From positions 124,001-188,000 of the forward strand of contig JACJGO010000005.1 in the NCBI GenBank assembly GCA_014163555.1: a stretch of DNA of 64,000 nt, given 5' to 3'. Below are positions 1 to 8,078 of the stretch, piece after piece. Source of the DNA: Flavisolibacter longurius. Lineage in GTDB: Bacteria; Bacteroidota; Bacteroidia; Chitinophagales; Chitinophagaceae. The notes below the pieces were generated by a model. It saw only the letters and a list, made by a program, of their open reading frames with translations, was not told where the DNA came from and made no database searches. The stretch's first letter is position 1. Each line of letters begins with the position of its first letter. The position numbers and the translations under genes were made by a program.

Positions 1-2
1 CC

Positions 3-56
3 AATATTGAAAAAGGATTTAAGCGCATTCGCAATGCGGTCAGCCAGCTACGCTAA
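3..56 (+). CDS. C-terminal end of an unidentified gene entering from the left edge
   Basis: An open frame runs from the window edge to a TAA at 54-56 and would encode the last 17 residues, NIEKGFKRIRNAVSQLR. The tail is basic and amphipathic, but too short to assign to a family. If real, it converges on coaE and overlaps the 3' end of coaE by 17 nt, which is common in compact Bacteroidota genomes. It could also be a chance open frame. Confidence 0.35.
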   Translation, partial: NIEKGFKRIRNAVSQLR

Positions 57-654
57 GTTGCGGACGGCCTGCCATGTCTAAGAATTTTTGATGCAGACGA
101 ATGACCTGCGGGATGACCAGGTTCTGCTCATCATTTGTAACTACAAAATCGCAGAGTTTCATCTTCAGGGTTTCTGCCAGCTGTTTGTGCATCCGGTTCT
201 GCACAGCATTTTTATCAATGCCATCCCGGTCCATCACCCGTTTGGTGCGAAGGTGAATTGGGGCATACACACCAATCACATAATCTAAGCCCTGTACCGA
301 ACCGGTTTCAAAAAGCAGGGCCGCTTCTTTGATCACATAAGGTGTTGTTTGTTGTAAAAACCATTGTTCTGCATCCCGGATGGTCGGCGGGTGCACCAGC
401 TGGTTGAGTAGATCGAGTTTTTTTTTGTCACCAAATACAATTCCTGCCAGCTTTGCCCGGTTTAGCTGGTCTTCCGAATAAATATCTTCCCCAAAATTTT
501 TTTTCAGGTCTGCCTTAAGTAGTGGGTCCGTTTGGTAAAGCCGCTTGGAGGCCTGGTCGGCATAATACACAGGGACCTGCAGGAGTTCAAATATTTTGGC
601 AACGGTTGTTTTTCCTGACCCAATGCCACCGGTAAGACCAATTTTTAAAGGCAT
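40..654 (-). CDS. coaE: Dephospho-CoA kinase
   Basis: Phosphorylates dephospho-CoA with ATP in the last step of coenzyme A synthesis, in the cytoplasm. The N-terminus MPLKIGLTGGIGSGKTTVAK is the P-loop (Walker A) typical of CoaE. The early segment YYADQASKRLY and the later ALLFETG motif also match the family. The start is placed at the ATG whose complement is 652-654; an in-frame ATG ten codons upstream (684) would add a non-conserved leader MPKQATYLCT. From the chosen start the protein is 204 residues, normal for CoaE. It appears to be transcribed alone; the next gene starts 300 bp away on the other strand. Confidence 0.93.
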   Translation of the reverse strand: MPLKIGLTGGIGSGKTTVAKIFELLQVPVYYADQASKRLYQTDPLLKADLKKNFGEDIYSEDQLNRAKLAGIVFGDKKKLDLLNQLVHPPTIRDAEQWFLQQTTPYVIKEAALLFETGSVQGLDYVIGVYAPIHLRTKRVMDRDGIDKNAVQNRMHKQLAETLKMKLCDFVVTNDEQNLVIPQVIRLHQKFLDMAGRPQLSVAG

Positions 655-970
655 GGTACAAAGATAGGTGGCCTGCTTTGGCAACTCTTTTCCTAATGGA
701 AAAAACGAAGATGCAATTGTACTGGAATGGCTAATTCAAATCTTGTTTACAACAGGGATTAGCCATCTGAATTGAAGTAAGTTTTTTAGTTACTGGTTCT
801 ATACAGTCAAATGAGAATGCATCCACAACGATAATGAAAATGGCTTAGAAAATATTCTGTGTAGTTTCTTACCGCTTTCAGTTCCCCGGTTATTCTCCTG
901 ATGAATAGAAGAATGCAGAAAGCTTGCATTCATTCAACTTCCTTGCTGAAAATGATGAAAAAATCTTGGT
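655..970. other. Intergenic region between coaE and the CHU_C protein gene
   Basis: No convincing gene. It separates two divergent genes and should carry both promoters, but I find no clear TAnnTTTG element. The one structure visible is an inverted repeat, ATGGCTAAT at 727-735 and ATTAGCCAT at 758-766 (9 bp arms, 22 nt apart). It could be a weak hairpin or a regulator site. Confidence 0.5.
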
Positions 971-2998
971 GTGATTTTTTTAAAGCTGCCTTTTGGTTGC
1001 TGTTTCCGTTTTAACTTTAAAAGACAAACTTCCCTGGTGTTACCCTGTTCACCATGTAAACAAAACGAAAGCTTGCGCTTTAGCCTGACAAGGCATTTTA
1101 TCCCCGCCCTTGCCATGGTAATTTGTTTTGCAGCAACTGCCCAGGATTGTCCGCCAAATATTGATTTTGAAAGGGGCGACTTTGATCGATGGACCTGTTA
1201 TACCGGTACGGTGTCAGACCTGGGCGGCACCAATCAAATGATTCTTTCTCCTTCGGGACCTGTGAATGGTCGTCACACAATCTTTAACCGCACGGCTGCC
1301 GGTGTCATGGATCCGTATGGAAAATTCCCAGTGGTTTGTCCCAATGGAAGCGGCTATTCGATTCGCTTAGGTAACAATTCTGCCGGTACAGAAGCTGAAG
1401 GTGTAGCGTATGAGTTTACTATACCAGCCAATCGCAATACCTATTCCCTGATCTATAACTATGCAGTTGTTTTCCAGGACCCGGCTCACCTCGAACACCA
1501 ACAACCCCGGTTGGAGTTGGAGATCATGAACGTTTCCGACAATACGATCATTAGCTGTTCTTCCTTTACATTTTACCCAATCGGTTCTCCCTTGCCCGGA
1601 TTTTACCTCGCAGAAAATTCCATGGGTTCAACACCGGTTTGGTGCAAGGACTGGTCGGCCGTTTCCATCAACCTCGATGGCATGGCAGGCAAAACCATCC
1701 GGCTTTTTTTTAAAACGGCCGACTGCACCTTCCGCCGGCATTTCGGTTATGCCTATATCGATGTCAACACAGAATGCAGCAGTGAATTTACCGGGGCAAC
1801 CTATTGCCTCGGCGATAGCGCTATCAATGTAGTAGCACCTTATGGATACCAGAACTATTCCTGGTACAACGCCAACTTTACGCAGGTGTTGGGTACGACA
1901 CAGGAATTGATTTTAAATCCACCGCCTTCTGTCGGCACCAAGCTGGCAGTGATTGTGGAACCGTATTTCGGGTATGGTTGCATCGATACGCTGTATGCAA
2001 ACCTGATTGATACGCTGACTGTGAGGGCCTTTGCAGGACCGGATAAAGGCATTTGCTTTGGAAGCCCGGAACAGATTGGCGCACCGCCCCGACCGGGTAT
2101 TTATTATGAGTGGAGCCCGCAGGATGGACTTTCGGAAACCAATATTTCAAACCCCTTTGCCAACCCGGCGCAAACCACCACCTACACCCTTACAAGCCGC
2201 AGCTATGGAGGTGGCTGCATGGCAAAAGATGAAGTGGTGGTAAGGCCGGTTGTTGTCGATAATTCCATTTCGCTGCTGGGTAAGGAAATGTATTGCGTTG
2301 GCTATGGCGACAGTGCCGTATTAAAGGTGGTTCCGGCTGATGCTATTCGCTGGTACCGAAACGAAAGTTTGATCACTGATGAAAATGAATCGGCTTACAG
2401 GGCAACAGAATCCGGCGAATATTTTGCGGAAATTGAAAAATTTGGCTGTACAGCTGTAACTGAACGAAAAAATATTTTGATCGAATCGCCACGATCAGCA
2501 ATCGCCTATCCGCCTCTGTACGTGGTTGCCAACAATGCGGTCAATATGCAGGCCAGGGATTTTGGCAGCAGCCTGCTATGGCGACCGGGCACCTTCCTAA
2601 ACACCACGAATACCGTCAATACAGTCTTCAACGGCTCATCGGACCAGGTTTACCTTATTGAAATTACCACGACTGCCGGTTGTGTTACGGTTGATACGCA
2701 GGCTGTGAAGATCGTCAGCAAAATGGACATCATGGTGCCAACCGCCTTTACGCCAAATCTGGACGGCAAGAATGACGTGTTACGGCCCGTTTTGTTTGGA
2801 ATGAAAGAATTGAGCTATTTCCGTGTTTACAACCGGTGGGGGCAACTGTTGTTTGAAACCCGGCAGCAACACCAGGGATGGGATGGAAAGTTTGCCGGTA
2901 AAGTGCAGGCCAACCAGGTTGTGGTTTGGGTAGCAGAGGGAATTGGCTACGACAACCAACGGCATACACGAAAAGGCACGACGGTTTGTATTCAATAA
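971..2998 (+). CDS. Large secreted protein with gliding-motility/CHU_C (type B T9SS sorting) C-terminal domain
   Basis: Probably exported across the inner membrane by Sec and then across the outer membrane by the type IX secretion system. The last ~85 residues begin MVPTAFTPNLDGKNDVLRP and contain FRVYNRWGQLLFET and QGWDGKF, the signature of the gliding-motility-associated C-terminal (CHU_C) domain. The middle part is cysteine-bearing and beta-rich, with Ig/PKD-like stretches such as YEWSPQDGL and TTTYTLT. The start is uncertain. The first ATG (971) gives an atypical leader, whereas an in-frame TTG at 1073 would give a good signal peptide, LRFSLTRHFIPALAMVICFA, ending ATAQ. No enzymatic domain is recognised; an adhesive or structural surface role is an inference. 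Confidence 0.85.
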   Translation: MIFLKLPFGCCFRFNFKRQTSLVLPCSPCKQNESLRFSLTRHFIPALAMVICFAATAQDCPPNIDFERGDFDRWTCYTGTVSDLGGTNQMILSPSGPVNGRHTIFNRTAAGVMDPYGKFPVVCPNGSGYSIRLGNNSAGTEAEGVAYEFTIPANRNTYSLIYNYAVVFQDPAHLEHQQPRLELEIMNVSDNTIISCSSFTFYPIGSPLPGFYLAENSMGSTPVWCKDWSAVSINLDGMAGKTIRLFFKTADCTFRRHFGYAYIDVNTECSSEFTGATYCLGDSAINVVAPYGYQNYSWYNANFTQVLGTTQELILNPPPSVGTKLAVIVEPYFGYGCIDTLYANLIDTLTVRAFAGPDKGICFGSPEQIGAPPRPGIYYEWSPQDGLSETNISNPFANPAQTTTYTLTSRSYGGGCMAKDEVVVRPVVVDNSISLLGKEMYCVGYGDSAVLKVVPADAIRWYRNESLITDENESAYRATESGEYFAEIEKFGCTAVTERKNILIESPRSAIAYPPLYVVANNAVNMQARDFGSSLLWRPGTFLNTTNTVNTVFNGSSDQVYLIEITTTAGCVTVDTQAVKIVSKMDIMVPTAFTPNLDGKNDVLRPVLFGMKELSYFRVYNRWGQLLFETRQQHQGWDGKFAGKVQANQVVVWVAEGIGYDNQRHTRKGTTVCIQ

Positions 2999-3005
2999 TC
3001 CAGCA

Positions 3006-3293
3006 TCAAAGCATTGCTTCTGTAATCAGGGTCCATTCTTCTTCAAGGGTGCCCTGCGGACGGGATTTTCCAGCACGGGTGTACCAGTAATCAGCATTCA
3101 AGATATCACCTTCTTTCCGATGCATTTAGGCATGTATCCAGGCAGCGTTTTTATCGCCCAGGTCCTGGATGATTTGGTGTGATTTTTCCCAATTTCCTTT
3201 TTTATCCCACCACAGGGATTGCAAATAATCAGATAATTCAATGGGTGGTGTATTTGCATCGAGGGATTGCAGGAATGAATGCAGCTTCATCAT
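3006..3293 (-). pseudogene. Small conserved hypothetical gene interrupted by one in-frame TAA
   Basis: The reading frame starting MMKLHSFLQSLDANTPP (ATG complement 3291-3293) runs 55 codons, meets TAA (complement 3126-3128), and continues in the same frame for 39 codons, beginning MHRKEGDILNADYWYTRAGK, to a TGA at 3006-3008. From memory, Bacteroidota small proteins carry an uninterrupted W-HAYLHRKEGD-NADYWY-RAG motif, so the stop replaces a tyrosine and the downstream half is well preserved. The simplest reading is a recent nonsense mutation or a sequencing error. The family has no function known to me. It ends 8 bp from the stop of the convergent CHU_C gene. Confidence 0.72.
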
Positions 3294-3560
3294 ATAAAAA
3301 TAAGTGAATGGAAGAAGATGTTCATCAACCAAACACATATGGGATATAATGTAACCTATTTACAAAGTGGGTAACTTTCAAGTTCTTGTCTTTCAAAAAT
3401 AGATTCAGCAAAGGAATACTATTGGTTTGGTTTGGGCAGATTAAGGTGCATGTTTTCCAGTGGCAAAGTAGCCAATCAGATAATTACATATCATGGAGTG
3501 GTAAAAAAAATAGCAGGCATTTTCATGCCCAGTATTTACGATTGCCCGTTTCCGTAAGCG

Positions 3561-4901
3561 TTAAGAAAACTGCATGACAAATACAGTTCCCTGGCCCTCC
3601 TTGGATTGTACCTGGATGGTACCCTTGTGCAGCATCACAATCTGCTTGCACAAGCTCAGGCCAATGCCGCTGCCGCTTTTTTTAGTGCTGAAAAAGGGAA
3701 TAAAAATTTTGTCCATTACTTCTTCCGGCATTCCCTGGCCATTGTCGGCAACTTTCAGGATAATCTTCCGATCGAGGGATTGATCGGCGGAAAGAATAAC
3801 ACGGGGATGGTCGGCTTCTTTTACCGCTTCCAGCGCATTCACAATCAAATTGATAAAAACCTGCTCCATCAGGCTGAAATCCGCCTGCATCTGTAGCTCC
3901 GGGTTTTTAAGAATGATCTCCAGATCCACACCTTTCTGCTCAAACGTCGGCTGCATCAACTGGTGGAGGTTGCCAAAAAGCTCCCGAACATAAATCTTCT
4001 TCAGGTTTAGCGTCGTGATCTTGTTCAGGCTGCGATAGGTTTCGGCAAATTTCAGCAGGCCTTCGCTTCGCCGTTTGATGGTATCAATCCCAAGCTCCAG
4101 GTCTTCTACCGCATCATCTTCGATGCTGGGCGATGCCAATTGCAAGCGGTTTTTCAGGGTTTCGGCAAGCGAAGAAATCGGCGCCACCGAATTCATGATC
4201 TCATGCGTCATTACACTGAGCAGCTTTTGCCAGGCTTTCGATTCAGTTTCATCCAGCGCTTCGTTTACATTTTGAAACGCAATCAGCTTTGATTTTTTAT
4301 TGTTGATTTGGAAAGCGGAGGCAGAAAGCAAAGCTTTAAAGGTCGATTTCTCCAGGTGAATGGTCACGATCCGGCTTTCGGCAGGACTGATCGACTGCAG
4401 CTCTTCGTACAAAACTTTGTTGCGCTTTTCCAGCGAATGAATGGTTTTCAGGTAAGGAAGTTCCAGCATTCGCTTCAGGGTTTCGTTCATCCAGAATACT
4501 TCGCCACTGTCCACTTCGTAGGAAAGAATTCCCGTGTCTACCAGTTCCAGGATCTTTTGCAGGTACTGGTACTGGGTTTCTTTTTCTTTGCTGATCACTT
4601 TAAACGTGGTATTGATTTCGTTGAAACCTTGGCGGAGCGGCTGAATATCCGCCGAAGCATGCTTGACATCAAAATACCGGGAAAAATCGCGGTAGTGCAC
4701 GGCTTCAAGGAACTGGCTCACCTCTTCGTGGGTTTTTTTCTGGAACCTGAAAAACTCAATCATCTGGTACACCAGGAAAGGAGAGAGCAGGGCCGCCAAC
4801 AACACCCAGCTTTTCACCAGGAAAAAAGAAACCGCTGCCAGCGTTACAAACAGCAGGATCGTTCGGAGAAGAATGCGGTTATAGGAAATGGTTGATATCA
4901 T
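3561..4901 (-). CDS. NtrY-like sensor histidine kinase
   Basis: Membrane sensor kinase that should phosphorylate the response regulator encoded just upstream. Two hydrophobic segments near the N-terminus (RTILLFVTLAAVSFF and VLLAALLSPFLVY) form a short membrane anchor with little periplasmic sequence. A PAS-like region (around LVDTGILSYEVDSGEVFWMN) follows. The H-box is LLSVMTHEIMNSVAPISSL, with the phospho-acceptor His in THE. The HATPase domain has FINLIVNALEA (N box), DNGQGMP, PFFSTK and GSGIGLSL. The start chosen is the ATG complementing 4899-4901; an in-frame start ten codons upstream is possible. The response-regulator stop is 72 bp upstream on the same strand, so the two are probably cotranscribed. 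Confidence 0.92.
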   Translation of the reverse strand: MISTISYNRILLRTILLFVTLAAVSFFLVKSWVLLAALLSPFLVYQMIEFFRFQKKTHEEVSQFLEAVHYRDFSRYFDVKHASADIQPLRQGFNEINTTFKVISKEKETQYQYLQKILELVDTGILSYEVDSGEVFWMNETLKRMLELPYLKTIHSLEKRNKVLYEELQSISPAESRIVTIHLEKSTFKALLSASAFQINNKKSKLIAFQNVNEALDETESKAWQKLLSVMTHEIMNSVAPISSLAETLKNRLQLASPSIEDDAVEDLELGIDTIKRRSEGLLKFAETYRSLNKITTLNLKKIYVRELFGNLHQLMQPTFEQKGVDLEIILKNPELQMQADFSLMEQVFINLIVNALEAVKEADHPRVILSADQSLDRKIILKVADNGQGMPEEVMDKIFIPFFSTKKSGSGIGLSLCKQIVMLHKGTIQVQSKEGQGTVFVMQFS

Positions 4902-4973
4902 TGTTTGGTAAGATATAAACGAAAACGTCAAAAGTGTAAAAGCCTACAGCGACGGACCCGAAATTTGGGATGC

Positions 4974-6329
4974 TTAAATGTCATATTTGCTCAGACGCCG
5001 GTAAAGAGCCGTTCGGGTAATGCCCAGTTCCTTGGCAGCTTTTGAAATATTGCCGCTGTTTTTTTCAATCACCTTCAAAATTGTATTTTTTTCAATGGCA
5101 CTAAGGTTGGATTGTTCTTCTTCTTCCACGGTCACCGCTGAAGACTCGATCGGTGAAAACAGGATATCCCTGGCCGTAAGAACATTTCCATCGGCCATGA
5201 TCACGGCTCTTTCTATAGCATACTGCAGTTCCCGCACATTTCCCGGAAAATGATAGCTGAGCAGTTTTTCTTTTGCCGTTTTATCCAGTTCCATTTCAGG
5301 CTTGAGGTATTTAGCCCGGTAGATTTTGATAAAATGATTTGCCAACAGCAAAATATCCTGGCCGCGTTTGCGAAGGGGCGGCACCACAATTTCCACGGTA
5401 TTGATGCGGTAGATCAGATCCTTCCGAAACCGGCTTTCATTGGCTAGTTCCACAATTGGAATATTGGTAGCGCAGATCAGGCGGATGTCGATAGGTACCG
5501 GCTCATTCGTTCCAAGGCGGGTAACCTGCCGGTTTTGCAAAACGCTCAAAAGCTTTGCCTGCTGGTGCAGGGAAATGTTCCCGATCTCATCAAGGAAAAG
5601 CGTACCGGTATTGGCCGCTTCAAACCGGCCGGCCCTGTCTTCCCGGGCATCGGTAAACGCACCTTTTTTGTGCCCGAACAATTCGCTTTCAAACAGCGAT
5701 TCTGTCAGGGCCCCCACGTCCACTTTAATAAAAGGTTTGGTGGCCCGCAACGAGAACTGGTGAATGGCTTTGGCAATAAGTTCTTTTCCTGTACCATTCT
5801 CGCCAAGAATTAAAATGTTGGCATCTGTCGGTGCAATCTTTTGAATCTTGTAAAAGATATCCTGCATTACTTCCGATTCGCCAAGAAGCTCCTTTTCAAA
5901 AATGGAACTGCCGCCAGCCATTGTTCCGCTGTTTTTATTTTCTTTTTTGCGAACGGCATCCTTGATGGTAGCAATCAGCTTTTCATTGTGCCAGGGTTTT
6001 ACAATAAAGTCAAAAGCGCCTTCTTTCAACGAACGAATGGCCAGGTCGATATCCCCATATGCGGTGATCATAATCACAGAAGCCGTTGACCGGAACTCTT
6101 TAATTTTTTTCAGCCAGTAAATGCCTTCGTTACCGGTGTTAATGGAGCTTTTAAAATTCATGTCCAGCAGGATCACATCAAAATCCTGTTTGGAGAGAAG
6201 GGAATGAATGTTCTCCGGGTTTTTTTCCGTAACAATTTGTTTGACCTCGGGTTTCAGAAGAAGACGGACTGCAGTCAGCACATCAACATCATCATCAATA
6301 ACAAGTATAGAAGCAGTTTTTAAAGACAT
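4974..6329 (-). CDS. NtrC-family sigma-54-dependent response regulator
   Basis: A three-domain activator. The receiver (VIDDDVDVL, phospho-Asp in VILLDMNF, ITAYGD, KPW) is followed by an AAA+ domain with Walker A GENGTGKE, Walker B LFLDEIG and the sigma-54 contact loop written GAFTDA instead of GAFTGA. A C-terminal Fis-type HTH (ISKAAKELGITRTALYRRL) binds DNA. It lies head-to-head with the adaptor gene of the transporter block; the 229 bp between them holds a 16-bp perfect palindrome that is a likely binding site. I infer that it controls the transporter block and perhaps itself. The GAFTDA change affects a loop normally important for sigma-54 engagement; I believe such variants occur in Bacteroidota, but this should be checked. 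Confidence 0.93.
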   Translation of the reverse strand: MSLKTASILVIDDDVDVLTAVRLLLKPEVKQIVTEKNPENIHSLLSKQDFDVILLDMNFKSSINTGNEGIYWLKKIKEFRSTASVIMITAYGDIDLAIRSLKEGAFDFIVKPWHNEKLIATIKDAVRKKENKNSGTMAGGSSIFEKELLGESEVMQDIFYKIQKIAPTDANILILGENGTGKELIAKAIHQFSLRATKPFIKVDVGALTESLFESELFGHKKGAFTDAREDRAGRFEAANTGTLFLDEIGNISLHQQAKLLSVLQNRQVTRLGTNEPVPIDIRLICATNIPIVELANESRFRKDLIYRINTVEIVVPPLRKRGQDILLLANHFIKIYRAKYLKPEMELDKTAKEKLLSYHFPGNVRELQYAIERAVIMADGNVLTARDILFSPIESSAVTVEEEEQSNLSAIEKNTILKVIEKNSGNISKAAKELGITRTALYRRLSKYDI

Positions 6330-6424
6330 GGTGTGAAATGGATTGTGGCAGATGCGAATCTAACAATATGCCGTCATATAACGATTTGAAAATAAAGGCG
6401 GTCTATGGCGGGCCCAACATTCAC

Positions 6425-6462
6425 TGTATCAAAAGCGGACAGTTTTTGTTCGCATGCGAACA
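6425..6462. promoter_or_regulatory. Tandem operator (candidate UAS) upstream of the adaptor gene
   Basis: Site 1 is TGTATCAAAAGCGGACA at 6425-6441. Site 2 is TGTTCGCATGCGAACA at 6447-6462, a perfect 16-bp palindrome. The centres are about 21.5 bp apart, roughly two helical turns, as expected for two dimers of a Fis-HTH activator on one DNA face. Near-identical sequence recurs at 26089-26126 and, with one site, at 38062-38078. Binding by the adjacent NtrC-family regulator is inferred from position and symmetry. Confidence 0.7.
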
Positions 6463-6483
6463 CCTTCGTAGATTACGGTTTTT

Positions 6484-6530
6484 CTAACTGCTTGATAACC
6501 ATACCAGGTAGTAATTGGCATTCTATTCCA
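6484..6530 (+). promoter_or_regulatory. Candidate promoter boxes CTAAC and TTGGCA of the adaptor operon
   Basis: CTAACTGCTTGAT begins at 6484 and TTGGCA at 6515-6520. The distance from the CTAAC start to the GG is 33 bp, and nearly the same distance is kept at the two sister regions (33 and 32 bp). TTGGCA resembles a sigma-54 -24 element. The expected -12 GC is not present at standard spacing (the sequence there is TTCCA), so the sigma-54 assignment stays tentative. Confidence 0.45.
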
Positions 6531-6558
6531 TTTCATTCAAAGAGTAAAAAAATTGACT

Positions 6559-7812
6559 GTGGACAGAGTAATCGAAAAAAAACGCTGGAACAAAAAGAAA
6601 ACATACACCCTGGTAGGTATTCTTCTGATAGCTGGCCTTATCGGAGGCAGCATTTATTTTACGTCCGGCGGCTCAAAGCTGAATGTGGAAGCCGAACGAA
6701 TCACTGTTAGCGAAGTGAAAAAAGGTGCCTTCCAGGAATTCATCCCGGTAAACGGCGTAGTGCTCCCGCAAACGACCATCTACTTAGATGCTGTAGAAGG
6801 CGGACGGGTTGAAGAAAAGCTGGTGGAAGATGGTGCTATGGTCACAAAAGGTCAACCTATCCTACGTCTTTCCAATACCGACCTTGAATTGAGCCTTGTA
6901 AACCAGCAAACAGCGGTTTACAACCTGCTTACGCAGATGCAGATTGCCAAAAACGCTGCCCAGCAAAACACCACGCAAAAGCTGAATCAAAAAACAGACG
7001 TGGAAAATGCTTACAAAGAAGCCAAAAGGGTGTACGATCTGAATAAATACCTCTACGAGCAGAAAGCCATTGGCCTGCAGGAATTCAAGCAAGCGGAAAA
7101 TACCTTCAACTACCAGGTGGCCCGCATGAAACTGACCGATGAGATCCTGAAACAGGATGCCACCTCCAACGTTCAGCAGGTATCGCAGGCGGCGCAGTCA
7201 GCAAAAGGTTCTCAAAATGCCCTGAACGTAATGCGTAAAAAAGTAGGCGATCTGATTGTAAGAGCACCGGTATCCGGACAGTTGACTTCACTGGATGCCG
7301 AAATTGGACAAAGCAAGAACAAAGGCGAAAGACTGGGCCAGATCGATATTATCAGCGGGTATAAAGTGCGGGTGGATATTGATGAACACTACATCTCCCG
7401 GGTATTTATCGGGTTGATGGGTGAAGCTACCATTGCCGGCAAGGACTACCAGATGAAAATCACAAAAGTGTACACCCAGGTAAACAACGGACGTTTTCAG
7501 GTAGATATGCTTTTTGAAGACAAGGTGCCCGAAGGCATCCGCCGCGGACAAACCTTGCAGATCCGTCTTGCCTTGAGCGATGAAACACAGGCCCTGCTGC
7601 TCAACAAAGGCGGATTCTTCCAGCAAACCGGTGGCAACTGGGTGTACAAGGTTAGCGCCGACGGCAGCACGGCTTATAAAGTGGATGTGCAGTTGGGTCG
7701 CCAGAACCCGGATTACTACGAAGTCATTAGCGGCCTTCAACCCGGCGACAAGGTAGTAACCTCCAGCTATGAGAACTACGGCAACATGCAGGAACTCGTT
7801 ATTAAAAAATAA
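6559..7812 (+). CDS. Periplasmic adaptor (HlyD/MacA-type membrane fusion protein)
   Basis: Links an inner-membrane ABC transporter to an outer-membrane channel. The N-terminus is basic, followed by one membrane anchor (TYTLVGILLIAGLIGGSIYF). Then come a first half-lipoyl/barrel-sandwich strand (VEEKLVEDGAMVTKGQPIL), a long alpha-helical hairpin rich in Gln, Ala and Lys (about residues 115-220), the second lipoyl half (LIVRAPVSGQLTSLDAEIG), and beta-barrel and membrane-proximal domains ending GDKVVTSSYENYG. There is no ATG at the start: GTG at 6559 gives MDRVIEKKRW and is preferred; TTG at 6553 is an alternative. It is the first gene of the transporter block and the only adaptor among its eleven permeases. 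Confidence 0.92.
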   Translation: MDRVIEKKRWNKKKTYTLVGILLIAGLIGGSIYFTSGGSKLNVEAERITVSEVKKGAFQEFIPVNGVVLPQTTIYLDAVEGGRVEEKLVEDGAMVTKGQPILRLSNTDLELSLVNQQTAVYNLLTQMQIAKNAAQQNTTQKLNQKTDVENAYKEAKRVYDLNKYLYEQKAIGLQEFKQAENTFNYQVARMKLTDEILKQDATSNVQQVSQAAQSAKGSQNALNVMRKKVGDLIVRAPVSGQLTSLDAEIGQSKNKGERLGQIDIISGYKVRVDIDEHYISRVFIGLMGEATIAGKDYQMKITKVYTQVNNGRFQVDMLFEDKVPEGIRRGQTLQIRLALSDETQALLLNKGGFFQQTGGNWVYKVSADGSTAYKVDVQLGRQNPDYYEVISGLQPGDKVVTSSYENYGNMQELVIKK

Positions 7813-7909
7813 AACCGAAAGAGTGAGGGGAATGCAGAATATGGAATGAAAAGTTTTGTAACATTTTTTCGCAACCCCCGTCTCACAGTTTACGATAAAA
7901 CCAACCAAC

Positions 7910-8077
7910 ATGAAACTTCTTTTGATGTTATTTGCCTGTGTCTGTTTAAACAAGCCCGAACCAACATGCAAAGAGGCGAAAGAGACAAAAAAGCCACAAG
8001 AGGTAAAAGGGCCCCAAAAACAACAAAAAGCCACCTTCAATAAGCTGGCGCCTTCCATCATCATTATTAACTACTGA
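7910..8077 (+). CDS. Very small lipoprotein-like or secreted peptide, 55 residues
   Basis: An ATG at 7910 opens a 55-codon frame ending with TGA at 8075-8077, one base before the ATG of ATPase 1. The product begins MKLLLMLFACVCLNKPEPTC: a short hydrophobic segment followed by LFAC, which fits a lipobox with Cys-10. A Lys/Gln/Glu-rich middle (KEAKETKKPQEVKGPQKQQK) and a hydrophobic tail, APSIIIINY, follow. The tight spacing between adaptor and ATPase genes suggests expression with them. It may be an exporter accessory, a cargo peptide, or a chance ORF; I do not recognise a family. A 65-codon frame at 7846-8043 covers the same DNA but lacks protein-like features. Confidence 0.5.
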   Translation: MKLLLMLFACVCLNKPEPTCKEAKETKKPQEVKGPQKQQKATFNKLAPSIIIINY

Positions 8078-8078
8078 T

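Noticed and set aside
3126-3338. Complete 70-residue gene
   Set aside because: The frame stops at a TAA beyond which the same conserved family sequence continues in frame, and its start includes a non-conserved leader; reported as an interrupted gene.
7846-8043. 65-codon + strand ORF over the short lipoprotein-like ORF
   Set aside because: Composition is not protein-like and it has no signal peptide or motif; the overlapping 55-codon frame fits the start, stop and neighbour positions better.
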